Assembly (NCBI RefSeq): GCF_029439465.1
Contig: NZ_JAROAV010000037.1
Coordinates: 43,524 to 107,523, forward strand
DNA length: 64,000 nucleotides
Reading direction: 5' to 3'
From: Luteipulveratus flavus
GTDB lineage: Bacteria > Actinomycetota > Actinomycetes > Actinomycetales > Dermatophilaceae
This document shows positions 50,198 to 57,433 of this stretch, one piece after another; the stretch's first letter is position 1, and each line of letters starts with the position of its first letter. The notes under the pieces were generated by a model, which searched no databases, was not told where the DNA came from, and worked only from the letters and a program-made list of their open reading frames with translations. Position numbers and translations under genes: made by a program.

Positions 50198-51250
50198 ATG
50201 GTTCATCGTCGAGTTTCGGGCACGCTGGCGGCCGCGCTGCTGGTCGTCGGGCTGGGTTCTGCCGCCGTGCCGTCAGCGCACGCCGCGGCCGGTACGACCG
50301 TCACCGGCGTGGTCTTCCAGGACGCCGATCGGGACGGCGTCCGCGATGTCGGAGAGCGGCCCGCCTCCGGGGCCGAGGTCACCTTCACCCAGGGCATGCC
50401 GATCGTGATCCAGGTGCGGGCGGACTCCGCCGGGCGGTTCACCGCGACGCTGCCGTGGTCCGGACCGGTCAGCATGGTCGTGCGCGGCGGTGACTGGCTG
50501 ACCTCCTCGTCGGTGACCCTCGACGGCTCGCCGAGCAAGGACGTCGGCAACGTCCCGACGACGCTGTCCCTTCGGGCGGCCCTCGAGGTGAAGATGACGC
50601 CGGCGCGCACGACGGTCCGGTACGACCAACGGGTCCGCTTCTCGCTCACCGTGGACAACGTCAGCGGCTACCCGATCAGCGGCGTCAGGGCGTCCTGCTG
50701 GGACAACGGCAACCTCGCCCCCGGCTCGGTGGTCGAGCTGACCGACAGCGGCATCCTGGAGACCTGGCCGACGCCGAACCCCGGCATCACGCTCGCACCC
50801 GGGACGCGCACCCTCCGGTTCGCGGGCCGGCTCACCGACGACGCGATCCTCAACGGCACGCCCGAGATCAGCTGCGTCATCAAGGACGATCACAGCGGCA
50901 ACGGCGAGGGCAGTGCGCTCCTCACCGTCCGGGGAGGTGTGACGACCGTGACCGGCCGGACGTACTTCGACAACGACGGCGACGGCACCCGCGACGCGGA
51001 CGAGTACTACAACAACTTCGCCGACGTCGTCCTGCGCGACCGGGTGACGCACGAGACCTACGCACGTGGCTCCTACGTCGACAACGAGGGCGCCTTCGTC
51101 ATCCGCACCACGCGTCCGGTCGCCGGCTCCGAGGTCGCGCTGGAGGACTGGAGCGGCACCTACACGGCGGCGAAGGACGTCACGTTGAGCCCGCACCGCT
51201 ACGGGACCGTGGAAGTCGGGGACCTCCCGGTCACGTTCGCCATCCCGTGA
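50198..51250 (+). CDS. Secreted SdrD-B/Cna-B-like repeat protein
   Basis: 350 residues. Signal peptide VSGTLAAALLVVGLGSAAVPSAHA. Two SdrD-B-like units begin VTGVVFQDADRDGVRDVGERP and VTGRTYFDNDGDGTRDADEYY; the DxDxDG loops are calcium-binding-like. A middle domain (LEVKMTPARTTVRYDQRVRFSLTVDNVSG) is DUF11/immunoglobulin-like. No LPxTG or C-terminal helix, so it is probably released. GGGGAGGAA ribosome site; a strong terminator follows. Confidence 0.82.
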   Translation: MVHRRVSGTLAAALLVVGLGSAAVPSAHAAAGTTVTGVVFQDADRDGVRDVGERPASGAEVTFTQGMPIVIQVRADSAGRFTATLPWSGPVSMVVRGGDWLTSSSVTLDGSPSKDVGNVPTTLSLRAALEVKMTPARTTVRYDQRVRFSLTVDNVSGYPISGVRASCWDNGNLAPGSVVELTDSGILETWPTPNPGITLAPGTRTLRFAGRLTDDAILNGTPEISCVIKDDHSGNGEGSALLTVRGGVTTVTGRTYFDNDGDGTRDADEYYNNFADVVLRDRVTHETYARGSYVDNEGAFVIRTTRPVAGSEVALEDWSGTYTAAKDVTLSPHRYGTVEVGDLPVTFAIP

Positions 51251-51251
51251 C

Positions 51252-51283
51252 CGCGGGCCCTCCGGCGCGCCGGAGGGCCCGCG
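51252..51283 (+). terminator. Terminator hairpin after the SdrD-B-like gene
   Basis: A perfect palindrome, CGCGGGCCCTCCGGCG followed by CGCCGGAGGGCCCGCG, right after the stop codon. Confidence 0.75.
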
Positions 51284-51287
51284 ACCC

Positions 51288-51316
51288 TTGCCTTGGAGTG
51301 CACTCCAGGGCATAAC
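51288..51316 (+). promoter_or_regulatory. Promoter with palindromic operator before the F420 oxidoreductase
   Basis: Candidate -35 TTGCCT (51288-51293) and -10 CATAAC (51311-51316), 17 apart, with the perfect palindrome TGGAGTGCACTCCA (51294-51307) filling the spacer. Operators of this form between -35 and -10 are typical of MerR-family regulators; no MerR gene lies nearby. Confidence 0.55.
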
Positions 51317-51325
51317 GTCCGAGGT

Positions 51326-52288
51326 ATGACCATTCGACTCGGCTACCAGATCCCGAACTTCACCTACCCGGGCGAGCCGCAGGCGATCTTCCCGACCGTC
51401 GCCGCTCAGGCTCGCGAGGCCGAGGCCGCCGGCTTCGACACGGTCCTCGTGATGGACCACTTCTACCAGCTGCCCGGGATCGGCTCCCCGGACGAGCCGA
51501 TGCTGGAGGCGTACACCACTCTCGGCGCGCTCGCCTCCAGCACCGAGAACATCCAGCTGTCGGCGCTCGTCACCGGCAACACCTACCGCAACCCCGCGAT
51601 GCTGGCGAAGACGGTCACGACCCTGGACGTCGTCTCCGGCGGCCGGGCGATCCTCGGCATCGGCGCCGGCTGGTACGAGCTCGAGCACGAGCAGATGGGG
51701 TATGAGTTCGGCACCTTCACCGACCGGTTCGAGCGGCTCGGCGAGGCGCTGCAGATCATCGAGCCGATGCTGCGCGGCGAGCGGCCGACGCTCGACGGCG
51801 ACAGGTACACCGTCTCCGGCGCGATGAACGAGCCGCGCCTCCGCGACAGCCTGCCGATCATGCTCGGCGGGTCGGGTGAGAAGAAGACGTTCCGGCTGGC
51901 GGCGCAGTACGCCGACCACCTCAACCTCATCTGCGCCGTCGAGGACATCCCGCGCAAGCTGGAGGCGATCGACGCCCGCTGCTCCGACGTCGGCCGCGAC
52001 CGCTCCACGCTGGAGGTGAGCTACCTGGCGTCGGTGTTCGTGGACGAGTCCACGCACAAGGCGCGCGAGATCCAGGAGACGCACGCCCGCAAGCTCGGCC
52101 AGGACCCCGCGGACCTGCGCGAGAACCGCCGCCAGATCGTCGGCTCCCCCGACGAGGTCGCCGGGCAGATCAAGGAGACGATCCTGGACGCCGGGGTCGA
52201 CGGCGTCATCATCAACCTCATCGGCAACGGGCACGTGCCCGGAGTCGTCGCCATGGCGGGTGAGGCGCTCTCGCCTCTCGTGCACTGA
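51326..52288 (+). CDS. LLM-class F420-dependent oxidoreductase
   Basis: 320 residues. LGYQIPNFTYPG, FDTVLVMDHFYQLPG, LGALASSTENIQLSALVTGNTYRNPAMLAKTVTTLDVVSGGRAILGIGAGWYELEH and RLRDSLPIMLGGSGEKKTFRLAAQYADHLNL are the signature of the F420-dependent subgroup. It probably reduces or oxidises a small organic molecule with F420. ATG 10 bases after the putative -10 suggests a leaderless or near-leaderless transcript. Confidence 0.92.
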   Translation: MTIRLGYQIPNFTYPGEPQAIFPTVAAQAREAEAAGFDTVLVMDHFYQLPGIGSPDEPMLEAYTTLGALASSTENIQLSALVTGNTYRNPAMLAKTVTTLDVVSGGRAILGIGAGWYELEHEQMGYEFGTFTDRFERLGEALQIIEPMLRGERPTLDGDRYTVSGAMNEPRLRDSLPIMLGGSGEKKTFRLAAQYADHLNLICAVEDIPRKLEAIDARCSDVGRDRSTLEVSYLASVFVDESTHKAREIQETHARKLGQDPADLRENRRQIVGSPDEVAGQIKETILDAGVDGVIINLIGNGHVPGVVAMAGEALSPLVH

Positions 52289-52309
52289 CCTGGGGGTTAG
52301 GGTCACCGG

Positions 52310-53329
52310 GTGGAGCCGTTCGACGCGCTGAGACGGATCGCGTTCCTGCTGGAGCGATCTCGGGCGGGCACGTACCGCGTGAAGGCGTTCCGCCAGGCCG
52401 CCGACACCGTACGGACGACTCCGCGCGAGGAGCTGGAGCAGCGCGCGGTGGACGGCACGCTGACCACGCTGCCGGGCATCGGGAAGTCCACCGAGGCGGT
52501 GGTCCGGGAGGCACTGGCGGGCGAGACACCCGCGTACCTCGCCGATCTCGAGGAGAAGTGGGACCGGCCGCTGGTCGAGGGCGGCGACGAGCACCGCGCG
52601 GCGCTCAAGGGCGACTGTCACTGCCACTCGGACTGGAGCGACGGCGGGTCGCCGATCCCCGAGATGGTCACGACGGCCATGGAGCTCGGGCACGACTACC
52701 TCGTCCTGACTGACCACTCCCCGCGTCTGCGAGTAGCCAACGGTCTTTCCGCAGAACGTCTTTCGCAGCAGCTGAACGTCATCGACCAGATCAACGCGCA
52801 CCTCGACGGCGAGTTCACCCTCCTCAAGGGCATCGAGGTGGACATCCTGGACGACGGCGCCCTCGACCAGAAGGACGAGATGCTCGGCCGCCTCGACCTG
52901 CGCGTCGCGTCGGTCCACTCCAAGCTCCGGATGGGGCCGGATGCGATGACGCGGCGGATGGTCACCGCGGTCGGCAACCCGTTCACCAACGTCCTGGGCC
53001 ACTGCACCGGCCGGCTGGTCCAGGGCGAGCGGGGGACGCGGCCGCAGTCGACGTTCGACGCCGAGAAGGTCTTCCAGGCGTGCGTCGACCATGACACGGC
53101 GGTCGAGATCAACTCCCGGCCCGAGCGCAGCGACCCACCGGACGAGCTCATCACCCTGGCCCTGGACATGGGTTGCCTGTTCTCCATCGACAGCGACGCT
53201 CATGCGCCCGGCCAGCTGGACTTCCAGCAGTACGGCTGCGAGCGCGCCGAGCGGCTGGGCGTGCCGATCGACCGCATCGTCAACACCTGGGACCGCGAGC
53301 GCCTGCTCGACTGGGCCCGACCCGCCTGA
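52310..53329 (+). CDS. PHP-domain phosphoesterase with helix-hairpin-helix N-terminus
   Basis: 339 residues, GTG start. The N-terminus (GTYRVKAFRQAADTVRTTP, TLTTLPGIGKSTEAVVREAL) is a pol-beta-like helical and HhH part. The PHP domain has DCHCHSDWSDGGSP, LVLTDHSPRLR, GIEVDIL, ASVHSKL, GHCTGRL and CLFSIDSDAH, which give the metal-binding His/Asp set. This is the PolX-C-like PHP family. The last 40 codons lie inside a perfect 119-bp duplication, the other copy of which is at 55142-55260 after an inserted ATPase gene; the protein is intact thanks to this. Confidence 0.92.
   Translation: MEPFDALRRIAFLLERSRAGTYRVKAFRQAADTVRTTPREELEQRAVDGTLTTLPGIGKSTEAVVREALAGETPAYLADLEEKWDRPLVEGGDEHRAALKGDCHCHSDWSDGGSPIPEMVTTAMELGHDYLVLTDHSPRLRVANGLSAERLSQQLNVIDQINAHLDGEFTLLKGIEVDILDDGALDQKDEMLGRLDLRVASVHSKLRMGPDAMTRRMVTAVGNPFTNVLGHCTGRLVQGERGTRPQSTFDAEKVFQACVDHDTAVEINSRPERSDPPDELITLALDMGCLFSIDSDAHAPGQLDFQQYGCERAERLGVPIDRIVNTWDRERLLDWARPA
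53207..53325 (+). repeat. 119-bp direct repeat, copy 1 (3' end of the PHP gene in use)
   Basis: Begins CCCGGCCAGCTGGACTTCC and ends CTGGGCCCGACCCGC. Identical in all 119 bases to 55142-55260. Followed here by CTGATC, giving a TGA stop instead of the TAG of the other copy. Confidence 0.97.
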
Positions 53330-53373
53330 TCAAGGCAGGGCGACTGATGGCGGGCACGCGCGCAGGGCACGTG

Positions 53374-55005
53374 CTACAAATCGTCGAAGATGGAAGTTTG
53401 AAGGATCACTCGTCGGATGCTGCGCTTGTCGGCAAACGGCACAATCCGATCAGCGGTAGGTTCGACTTCTTCGCCCGAATCCGCTTGAGATAAATCCTCT
53501 GGTTGAACCTTCGTGCGCTTTAGGTCAACGTATGTTCCGTAGTCTAACGCGTAAATATTATAGCGCTGGCCCGGGTTTTCCTTGTCGCTATAACCTCGCG
53601 ATATTAGGTGCAAGAGTCTCAAGTCGAACAACGATTGGACCATTGGATGGTCGGCGTCCTCACGTCGAAGCATGAACATCTTTGTCTGGCGTCCCCCAAT
53701 GACATCCGTTATGATTCGCTGAAGTGCCTCGCGTTGCGCAGCAGAGAGAACGGTCGACTTATCGGTCTCGTACCAGTCTCGCGCCGCTTCCTCTACAGAG
53801 TAGAGGTCGATCTTCTGGCGACCCGAATTTTTGGCTTTGAAGAATGCCGATGCAAAAATTCCAAGAAAATCTCGCACAACACCTTCTCCGGCACGTACGA
53901 GCTCGACAAATGTTTGCTTTTCTGTAAATAGCCTAGTGCGAAACGACACTGCGTCCTTCGCACCATACTGAATGAGCGATCCGTGCGGCATACCAGGTAC
54001 AACGTGTTTATACAGTACCTCTTGAAAAATCTCAGTGACCCGGTCCGGGTTCCTCTCGTAGACATAGTAATCGTCCAAGTCCAAGTTCGCGGTAATATCT
54101 GGGCCGAGTTCAAAGCCAATCGGGTTCCCCTCGGACAGATTGAGGGTGAATCTTGATCTGTACTCGAGAGACCCAATCTTGACCGTGACGCGGGTGCTGG
54201 GGAAGAAGGATCGCTTAATGAACTCCGCAACGAACGGCTGCATGTCGACCGGAAGCGACGTCCACTCGTCAATGACGAGCACCAGATGATTTATACCTAG
54301 GGCCTCTAGCGTCCGGTCGACCATCTGATAGGTTTCACTAAAAACGACCGACTCGCGCAGTGCCTCCGTGTATTCCACACCTGTAGACGTGGATACCTTT
54401 CGCCGATCAGACGTCTTTGCGCCAACCTCTGGGCCAACTGCGCTGATTTTACCGTGAAGTTCGAGGCCCACTTCCGCTTCGTGATCCGTCCTCGCCTTTA
54501 CGTCTCGAGCAGTGACTTCAGCAGTCTTTCGCAGGATAAAGTCCGCAAATTCGCTGACCTCCTGCATTCCGCGACCGTCCCGGTCCGGATCTGTTGCTAG
54601 ATCCAGAAGGCGCGCCTGCACAAGTGAGAGCAGATCTTTGAAGACAGCGACGCACCTCTCGGCGGGGTGCCGGGACTCGTCTTGGAATAGGTGGGCGCTG
54701 CCCAAAAGCCTCACGTCAAGGTATATTAATTCAGTCGCCGCTTCCCCCTCTAGTTCCCCGCCGAGAACTTGCAGAACGTGGGTCTTCCCCGTCCCACGGC
54801 GTCCATAGACGATCTGGTTGGAGAAGTTCATGACCTGGGGAAGCACGCCAGTCTCAACATAAGTCTCTTTCAACTGCTTCAGATCGGGCTGCCGCTCCGA
54901 TCTCGGCACGATGTTGCTAACTGCACGCGCGAGACTAGGGTCATCGATCAGGTTTTCAGACAAAGCCGTATTCCCCCATGTTCCAATTACTGTGTGCCGC
55001 TCCAC
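53374..55005 (-). CDS. P-loop ATPase, ORC/CDC6-like AAA, carried by the insertion
   Basis: 543 residues. Walker A VYGRRGTGKTHVLQVLGGEL near residue 68 and Walker B HLVLVIDEWTSLPVDMQPFVAEFIKR are clear. The rest resembles large AAA/ORC-CDC6-like ATPases of bacterial accessory regions rather than a housekeeping protein. The C-terminal region (LRREDADHPMVQSLFDLRLLHLISRGYSDKENPG) looks like a winged-helix end. The GTG start at 55005 is favoured by a GGAGG site six bases upstream. Low-GC codons. A defence role is possible but not shown. Confidence 0.8.
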   Translation of the reverse strand: MERHTVIGTWGNTALSENLIDDPSLARAVSNIVPRSERQPDLKQLKETYVETGVLPQVMNFSNQIVYGRRGTGKTHVLQVLGGELEGEAATELIYLDVRLLGSAHLFQDESRHPAERCVAVFKDLLSLVQARLLDLATDPDRDGRGMQEVSEFADFILRKTAEVTARDVKARTDHEAEVGLELHGKISAVGPEVGAKTSDRRKVSTSTGVEYTEALRESVVFSETYQMVDRTLEALGINHLVLVIDEWTSLPVDMQPFVAEFIKRSFFPSTRVTVKIGSLEYRSRFTLNLSEGNPIGFELGPDITANLDLDDYYVYERNPDRVTEIFQEVLYKHVVPGMPHGSLIQYGAKDAVSFRTRLFTEKQTFVELVRAGEGVVRDFLGIFASAFFKAKNSGRQKIDLYSVEEAARDWYETDKSTVLSAAQREALQRIITDVIGGRQTKMFMLRREDADHPMVQSLFDLRLLHLISRGYSDKENPGQRYNIYALDYGTYVDLKRTKVQPEDLSQADSGEEVEPTADRIVPFADKRSIRRVILQTSIFDDL

Positions 55006-55141
55006 CCGCAACCTCCGCGACCCGCGCTACGCTGCCATTATGTGGTCCTCCGGTGCAACCATCCCAGGGCGCAGGCATGGTCGCAACGCTGTCGCGCAAG
55101 CTTGTCGGAGGTGGTGGCCAGACCGAGATGACAAGCACACC

Positions 55142-55260
55142 CCCGGCCAGCTGGACTTCCAGCAGTACGGCTGCGAGCGCGCCGAGCGGCTGGGCGTGCC
55201 GATCGACCGCATCGTCAACACCTGGGACCGCGAGCGCCTGCTCGACTGGGCCCGACCCGC
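55142..55260 (+). repeat. 119-bp direct repeat, copy 2 (displaced original PHP 3' end)
   Basis: Perfect copy of 53207-53325, followed by GTAGTGCGC, i.e. PHP codon end, TAG stop and the overlapping GTG of the next gene. Read in frame it gives PGQLDFQQYGCERAERLGVP and onward with no PHP domain before it, so it is a residual gene end. Confidence 0.97.
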
Positions 55261-55263
55261 GTA

Positions 55264-55803
55264 GTGCGCCCCCGCGCGGGCGAGGTCCTGCACTTCTCCG
55301 AGGATCCGACGATCACGCGCTTCACGCCACACGTCGCCGCCACCGCGCAGCAGCCCGAGGCGTACGTGTGGGCGGTCGACGCTCACCGTGCACCCGACTA
55401 CTGGTTCCCACGCGACTGCCCGCGCGCCATGGCCTGGGTGACGAGCAGCAGCACGGAGGCCGACCGCGCCCTCGTCCTGGGCCCCGGTGGCGGCGACCGG
55501 GTGCACGCCATCGAGTACGCGTGGCTCGAGCGGGTGCGCACCGCCGAGCTGTACGCGTATCGCCTGGCTGCAGAGCACTTCTCGCCGTTCGGTACGCCCT
55601 CGCCGCACGCCGTCGTGTCGACGGTGCCGGTGGAACCTCTGGCGCCGCCCGACCGCGTCGGCGACCTGCTCGACCTGCACGCCGAGGCCGGGATCCAGCT
55701 GCGGGTCCTGCCGAACCTCTGGGACTTCTGGGACTTCGTGACCGAGAGCACGCTGGACTTCAGCGGGATCCGCTTGCGTCACGCGCTGGCCAGGAATTCG
55801 TGA
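55264..55803 (+). CDS. DUF6886-like protein
   Basis: 179 residues from a GTG that overlaps the stop of the displaced PHP end. LHFSEDPTITRFTPHVAATAQQPEAYVWAVDAHRAPDYWFPRDCPRAMAW is the conserved N-terminal half of this actinobacterial/firmicute family. The second half has VHAIEYAWLERVRTAELYAYRL and LWDFWDFVTESTLDFSGIRLRHA. Function unknown. Originally in an operon with the PHP gene. Confidence 0.85.
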   Translation: MRPRAGEVLHFSEDPTITRFTPHVAATAQQPEAYVWAVDAHRAPDYWFPRDCPRAMAWVTSSSTEADRALVLGPGGGDRVHAIEYAWLERVRTAELYAYRLAAEHFSPFGTPSPHAVVSTVPVEPLAPPDRVGDLLDLHAEAGIQLRVLPNLWDFWDFVTESTLDFSGIRLRHALARNS

Positions 55804-55837
55804 GCACGGGCGCAACCCGTCGGGAAGGATCAGCAGC

Positions 55838-56326
55838 ATGAGCTATCCGGAACCCATCTACGACGGCGAGCACGGCGAGAAGAGCGCCTGGGTGCGCCTC
55901 GGCGACGCGACGCCCGACCTGACCTACACCAGCGGCGGAACGGTCGACTACCTCGCCAGAGGAGAGCAGACCGCCGGCCAGTTCGGCTTGTACCGGTGGA
56001 ACTTCGGCACGACGGTCAGCGGTCCGGGCGCTCACTTCCACCGGACGATGTCCGAGTCGTTCTTCATCCTGTCGGGGCGGGTGAAGATCTTCGACGGCAC
56101 CGAGTGGGGCGAGCGGACGGCCGGCGACTTCGTCCACGTCCCGGCCGGTGGTGTGCATGGCTTCCGCAACGAGTCCGGCGAAGCGGCCTCGATGCTGCTG
56201 CTGTTCGCGCCGGGTGCGCCGCGCGAGCCGTACTTCGAGACCTTGAAGCAGGTCGGCGAGGGGCTGACGATGAGCGACGAGGAGCGCGAGGCGTTCTACC
56301 TGGCGCACGACAACCACTGGGTCTGA
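55838..56326 (+). CDS. Cupin-domain protein
   Basis: 162 residues, one conserved barrel. Motif 1 GAHFHRTMSESFFILSGRVKIFDG (H-x-H and E) and motif 2 FVHVPAGGVHGFRNESGEAASMLLLF (P..H) supply the usual three-His, one-Glu metal site. Single-domain cupins of this shape include dioxygenases and epimerases. Substrate unknown. Confidence 0.87.
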   Translation: MSYPEPIYDGEHGEKSAWVRLGDATPDLTYTSGGTVDYLARGEQTAGQFGLYRWNFGTTVSGPGAHFHRTMSESFFILSGRVKIFDGTEWGERTAGDFVHVPAGGVHGFRNESGEAASMLLLFAPGAPREPYFETLKQVGEGLTMSDEEREAFYLAHDNHWV

Positions 56327-56469
56327 CGGCACCGCGCAAAGGGCCGAAAACCGCGGATCGGCGGGGTCCCCGGGGCCGTTTTGGCGGATCGGTGAACCTA
56401 CCCCTATGCTTACCGAGTCCTCGACGGATCCGAGCTGCTGCTTGGCGGAGCGGGACCTGGCAAGGACAG

Positions 56470-56542
56470 GTCCCCATCGTCTAGCGGCCTAGGACCCCGC
56501 CCTTTCACGGCGGTAGCACGGGTTCGAATCCCGTTGGGGATA
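56470..56542 (+). tRNA. tRNA-Glu (anticodon TTC)
   Basis: Acceptor GTCCCCA with TGGGGAT, anticodon loop CTTTCAC, T-arm CGGGTTCGAATCCCG. First of three tandem tRNA genes; no encoded CCA. Confidence 0.95.
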
Positions 56543-56571
56543 CGTAGTACTTTGCAGCATCCTCTTCACGA

Positions 56572-56648
56572 GGCCCCGTAGCGCAGTTGGTTAGCGCGCC
56601 GCCCTGTCACGGCGGAGGTCGCCGGTTCGAGCCCGGTCGGGGTCGCCA
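56572..56648 (+). tRNA. tRNA-Asp (anticodon GTC)
   Basis: Acceptor GGCCCCG with CGGGGTC, anticodon loop CTGTCAC, T-arm CCGGTTCGAGCCCGG, discriminator G and encoded CCA at the end. Confidence 0.95.
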
Positions 56649-56668
56649 GTACGTTAGTACGACTACCT

Positions 56669-56744
56669 GGCCAGGTAGCTCAGTTGGTAGAGCGAGCGAC
56701 TGAAAATCGCTAGGTCGGCGGTTCGACCCCGTCCCTGGCCACCA
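56669..56744 (+). tRNA. tRNA-Phe (anticodon GAA)
   Basis: Acceptor GGCCAGG with CCTGGCC, anticodon loop CTGAAAA, T-arm GCGGTTCGACCCCGT, encoded CCA. Last of the three tandem tRNAs. Confidence 0.94.
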
Positions 56745-56751
56745 GGCTCAC

Positions 56752-56784
56752 GAAGGCCGCGACCCGATCCGGGTCGCGGCCTTC
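56752..56784 (+). terminator. Terminator after the tRNA cluster
   Basis: 15-bp perfect stem GAAGGCCGCGACCCG / CGGGTCGCGGCCTTC with a three-base loop, eight bases after tRNA-Phe. Confidence 0.8.
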
Positions 56785-56830
56785 GCCGTACCCGGGCCAC
56801 CGAGCGGCCCAGCCGCCGGCAGGCGTCGGA

Positions 56831-56847
56831 ATAAGAACGGTTCTCAT
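56831..56847. promoter_or_regulatory. Zur-box-like palindrome before rpmG-rpmE
   Basis: ATAAGAACGGTTCTCAT, 17 bp, one mismatch from a perfect inverted repeat around its centre. It resembles the actinobacterial Zur box (AT-rich arms around ACG) and precedes alternative, cysteine-poor L33 and L31 genes, the classic Zur-repressed set. Confidence 0.75.
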
Positions 56848-56885
56848 TTCCTTGTACGGGGTGAACCCGCTCCGAGGAGGACACG

Positions 56886-57053
56886 ATGACCCGCCCCACC
56901 GACGTCCGACCGAAGATCACCCTCCGCTCCACCGCGGGCACGGGCTTCGGCTATGTCACCAAGAAGAACCGGCGCAACGACCCCGACCGGATGGCGCTGC
57001 GCAAGTACGACCCCGTCGTGGGTCGCCACGTGGAGTTCCGCGAGGAGCGCTGA
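56886..57053 (+). CDS. rpmG: 50S ribosomal protein L33, cysteine-free form
   Basis: 55 residues: [21 protein letters not shown], then [21 protein letters not shown]. The Cys pairs of zinc-binding L33 are absent, so this is the zinc-independent form used when zinc is scarce. A good GAGGAGG ribosome site and a Zur-box-like palindrome lie upstream. Confidence 0.95.
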   Translation: MTRPTDVRPKITLRSTAGTGFGYVTKKNRRNDPDRMALRKYDPVVGRHVEFREER

Positions 57054-57113
57054 GCGCCCCGCCGACCCCACCCCCTGACCCGCACGACCCTTGCCGAAAG
57101 CGAGCTGGTGAGC

Positions 57114-57371
57114 ATGCAGCAGAACCTCCACCCCGACTACCACCCCGTCGTGTTCCGCGACGCCGCAGCGGACTTCGCCTTCCTCACCCGGTCGACCGCC
57201 ACGAGCAGCGCGACCATCGAGTGGGAGGACGGCAACACCTACCCCGTCGTCAACGTCGAGGTCTCCAGCGCGAGCCACCCGTTCTACACGGGCCAGACCC
57301 GCGTGATGGACACCGCGGGCCGCGTCGAGCGGTTCAACCGTCGCTACCAGCGCGGTGGCAGCACGTCCTGA
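57114..57371 (+). CDS. rpmE2: 50S ribosomal protein L31 type B
   Basis: 85 residues. [29 protein letters not shown] and [26 protein letters not shown] are the type B pattern, lacking the zinc-binding Cys of type A L31. Same transcript as the L33 gene. Together they replace zinc-containing ribosomal proteins during zinc shortage. Confidence 0.95.
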   Translation: MQQNLHPDYHPVVFRDAAADFAFLTRSTATSSATIEWEDGNTYPVVNVEVSSASHPFYTGQTRVMDTAGRVERFNRRYQRGGSTS

Positions 57372-57387
57372 CGTTCGCCTGAGCGTC

Positions 57388-57427
57388 ACACTGGCGTTGC
57401 CCGGCACGGTCCGGGCAACGCCAGTGT
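57388..57427 (+). terminator. Strong terminator after rpmE2
   Basis: Perfect 17-bp stem ACACTGGCGTTGCCCGG / CCGGGCAACGCCAGTGT with a six-base loop, ending seven bases before the start of the next gene. Confidence 0.85.
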
Positions 57428-57433
57428 CGTGTC

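Larger units (their letters stand above)
53207..55141. mobile_element. Putative single-gene insertion in the 3' end of the PHP gene
   Basis: A 1,935-bp segment bounded by 119-bp perfect direct repeats. It carries one gene, a P-loop ATPase on the minus strand, of visibly lower GC content than both flanks. Removing it would restore a PHP gene whose TAG stop overlaps the GTG of the next gene by one base (TAGTG at 55262), a normal tight operon junction. No recombinase is inside. Confidence 0.85.

Noticed and set aside
52310..53329. PHP gene as a pseudogene disrupted by the insertion
   Set aside because: The duplicated 3' end keeps the full-length frame with an in-frame stop.
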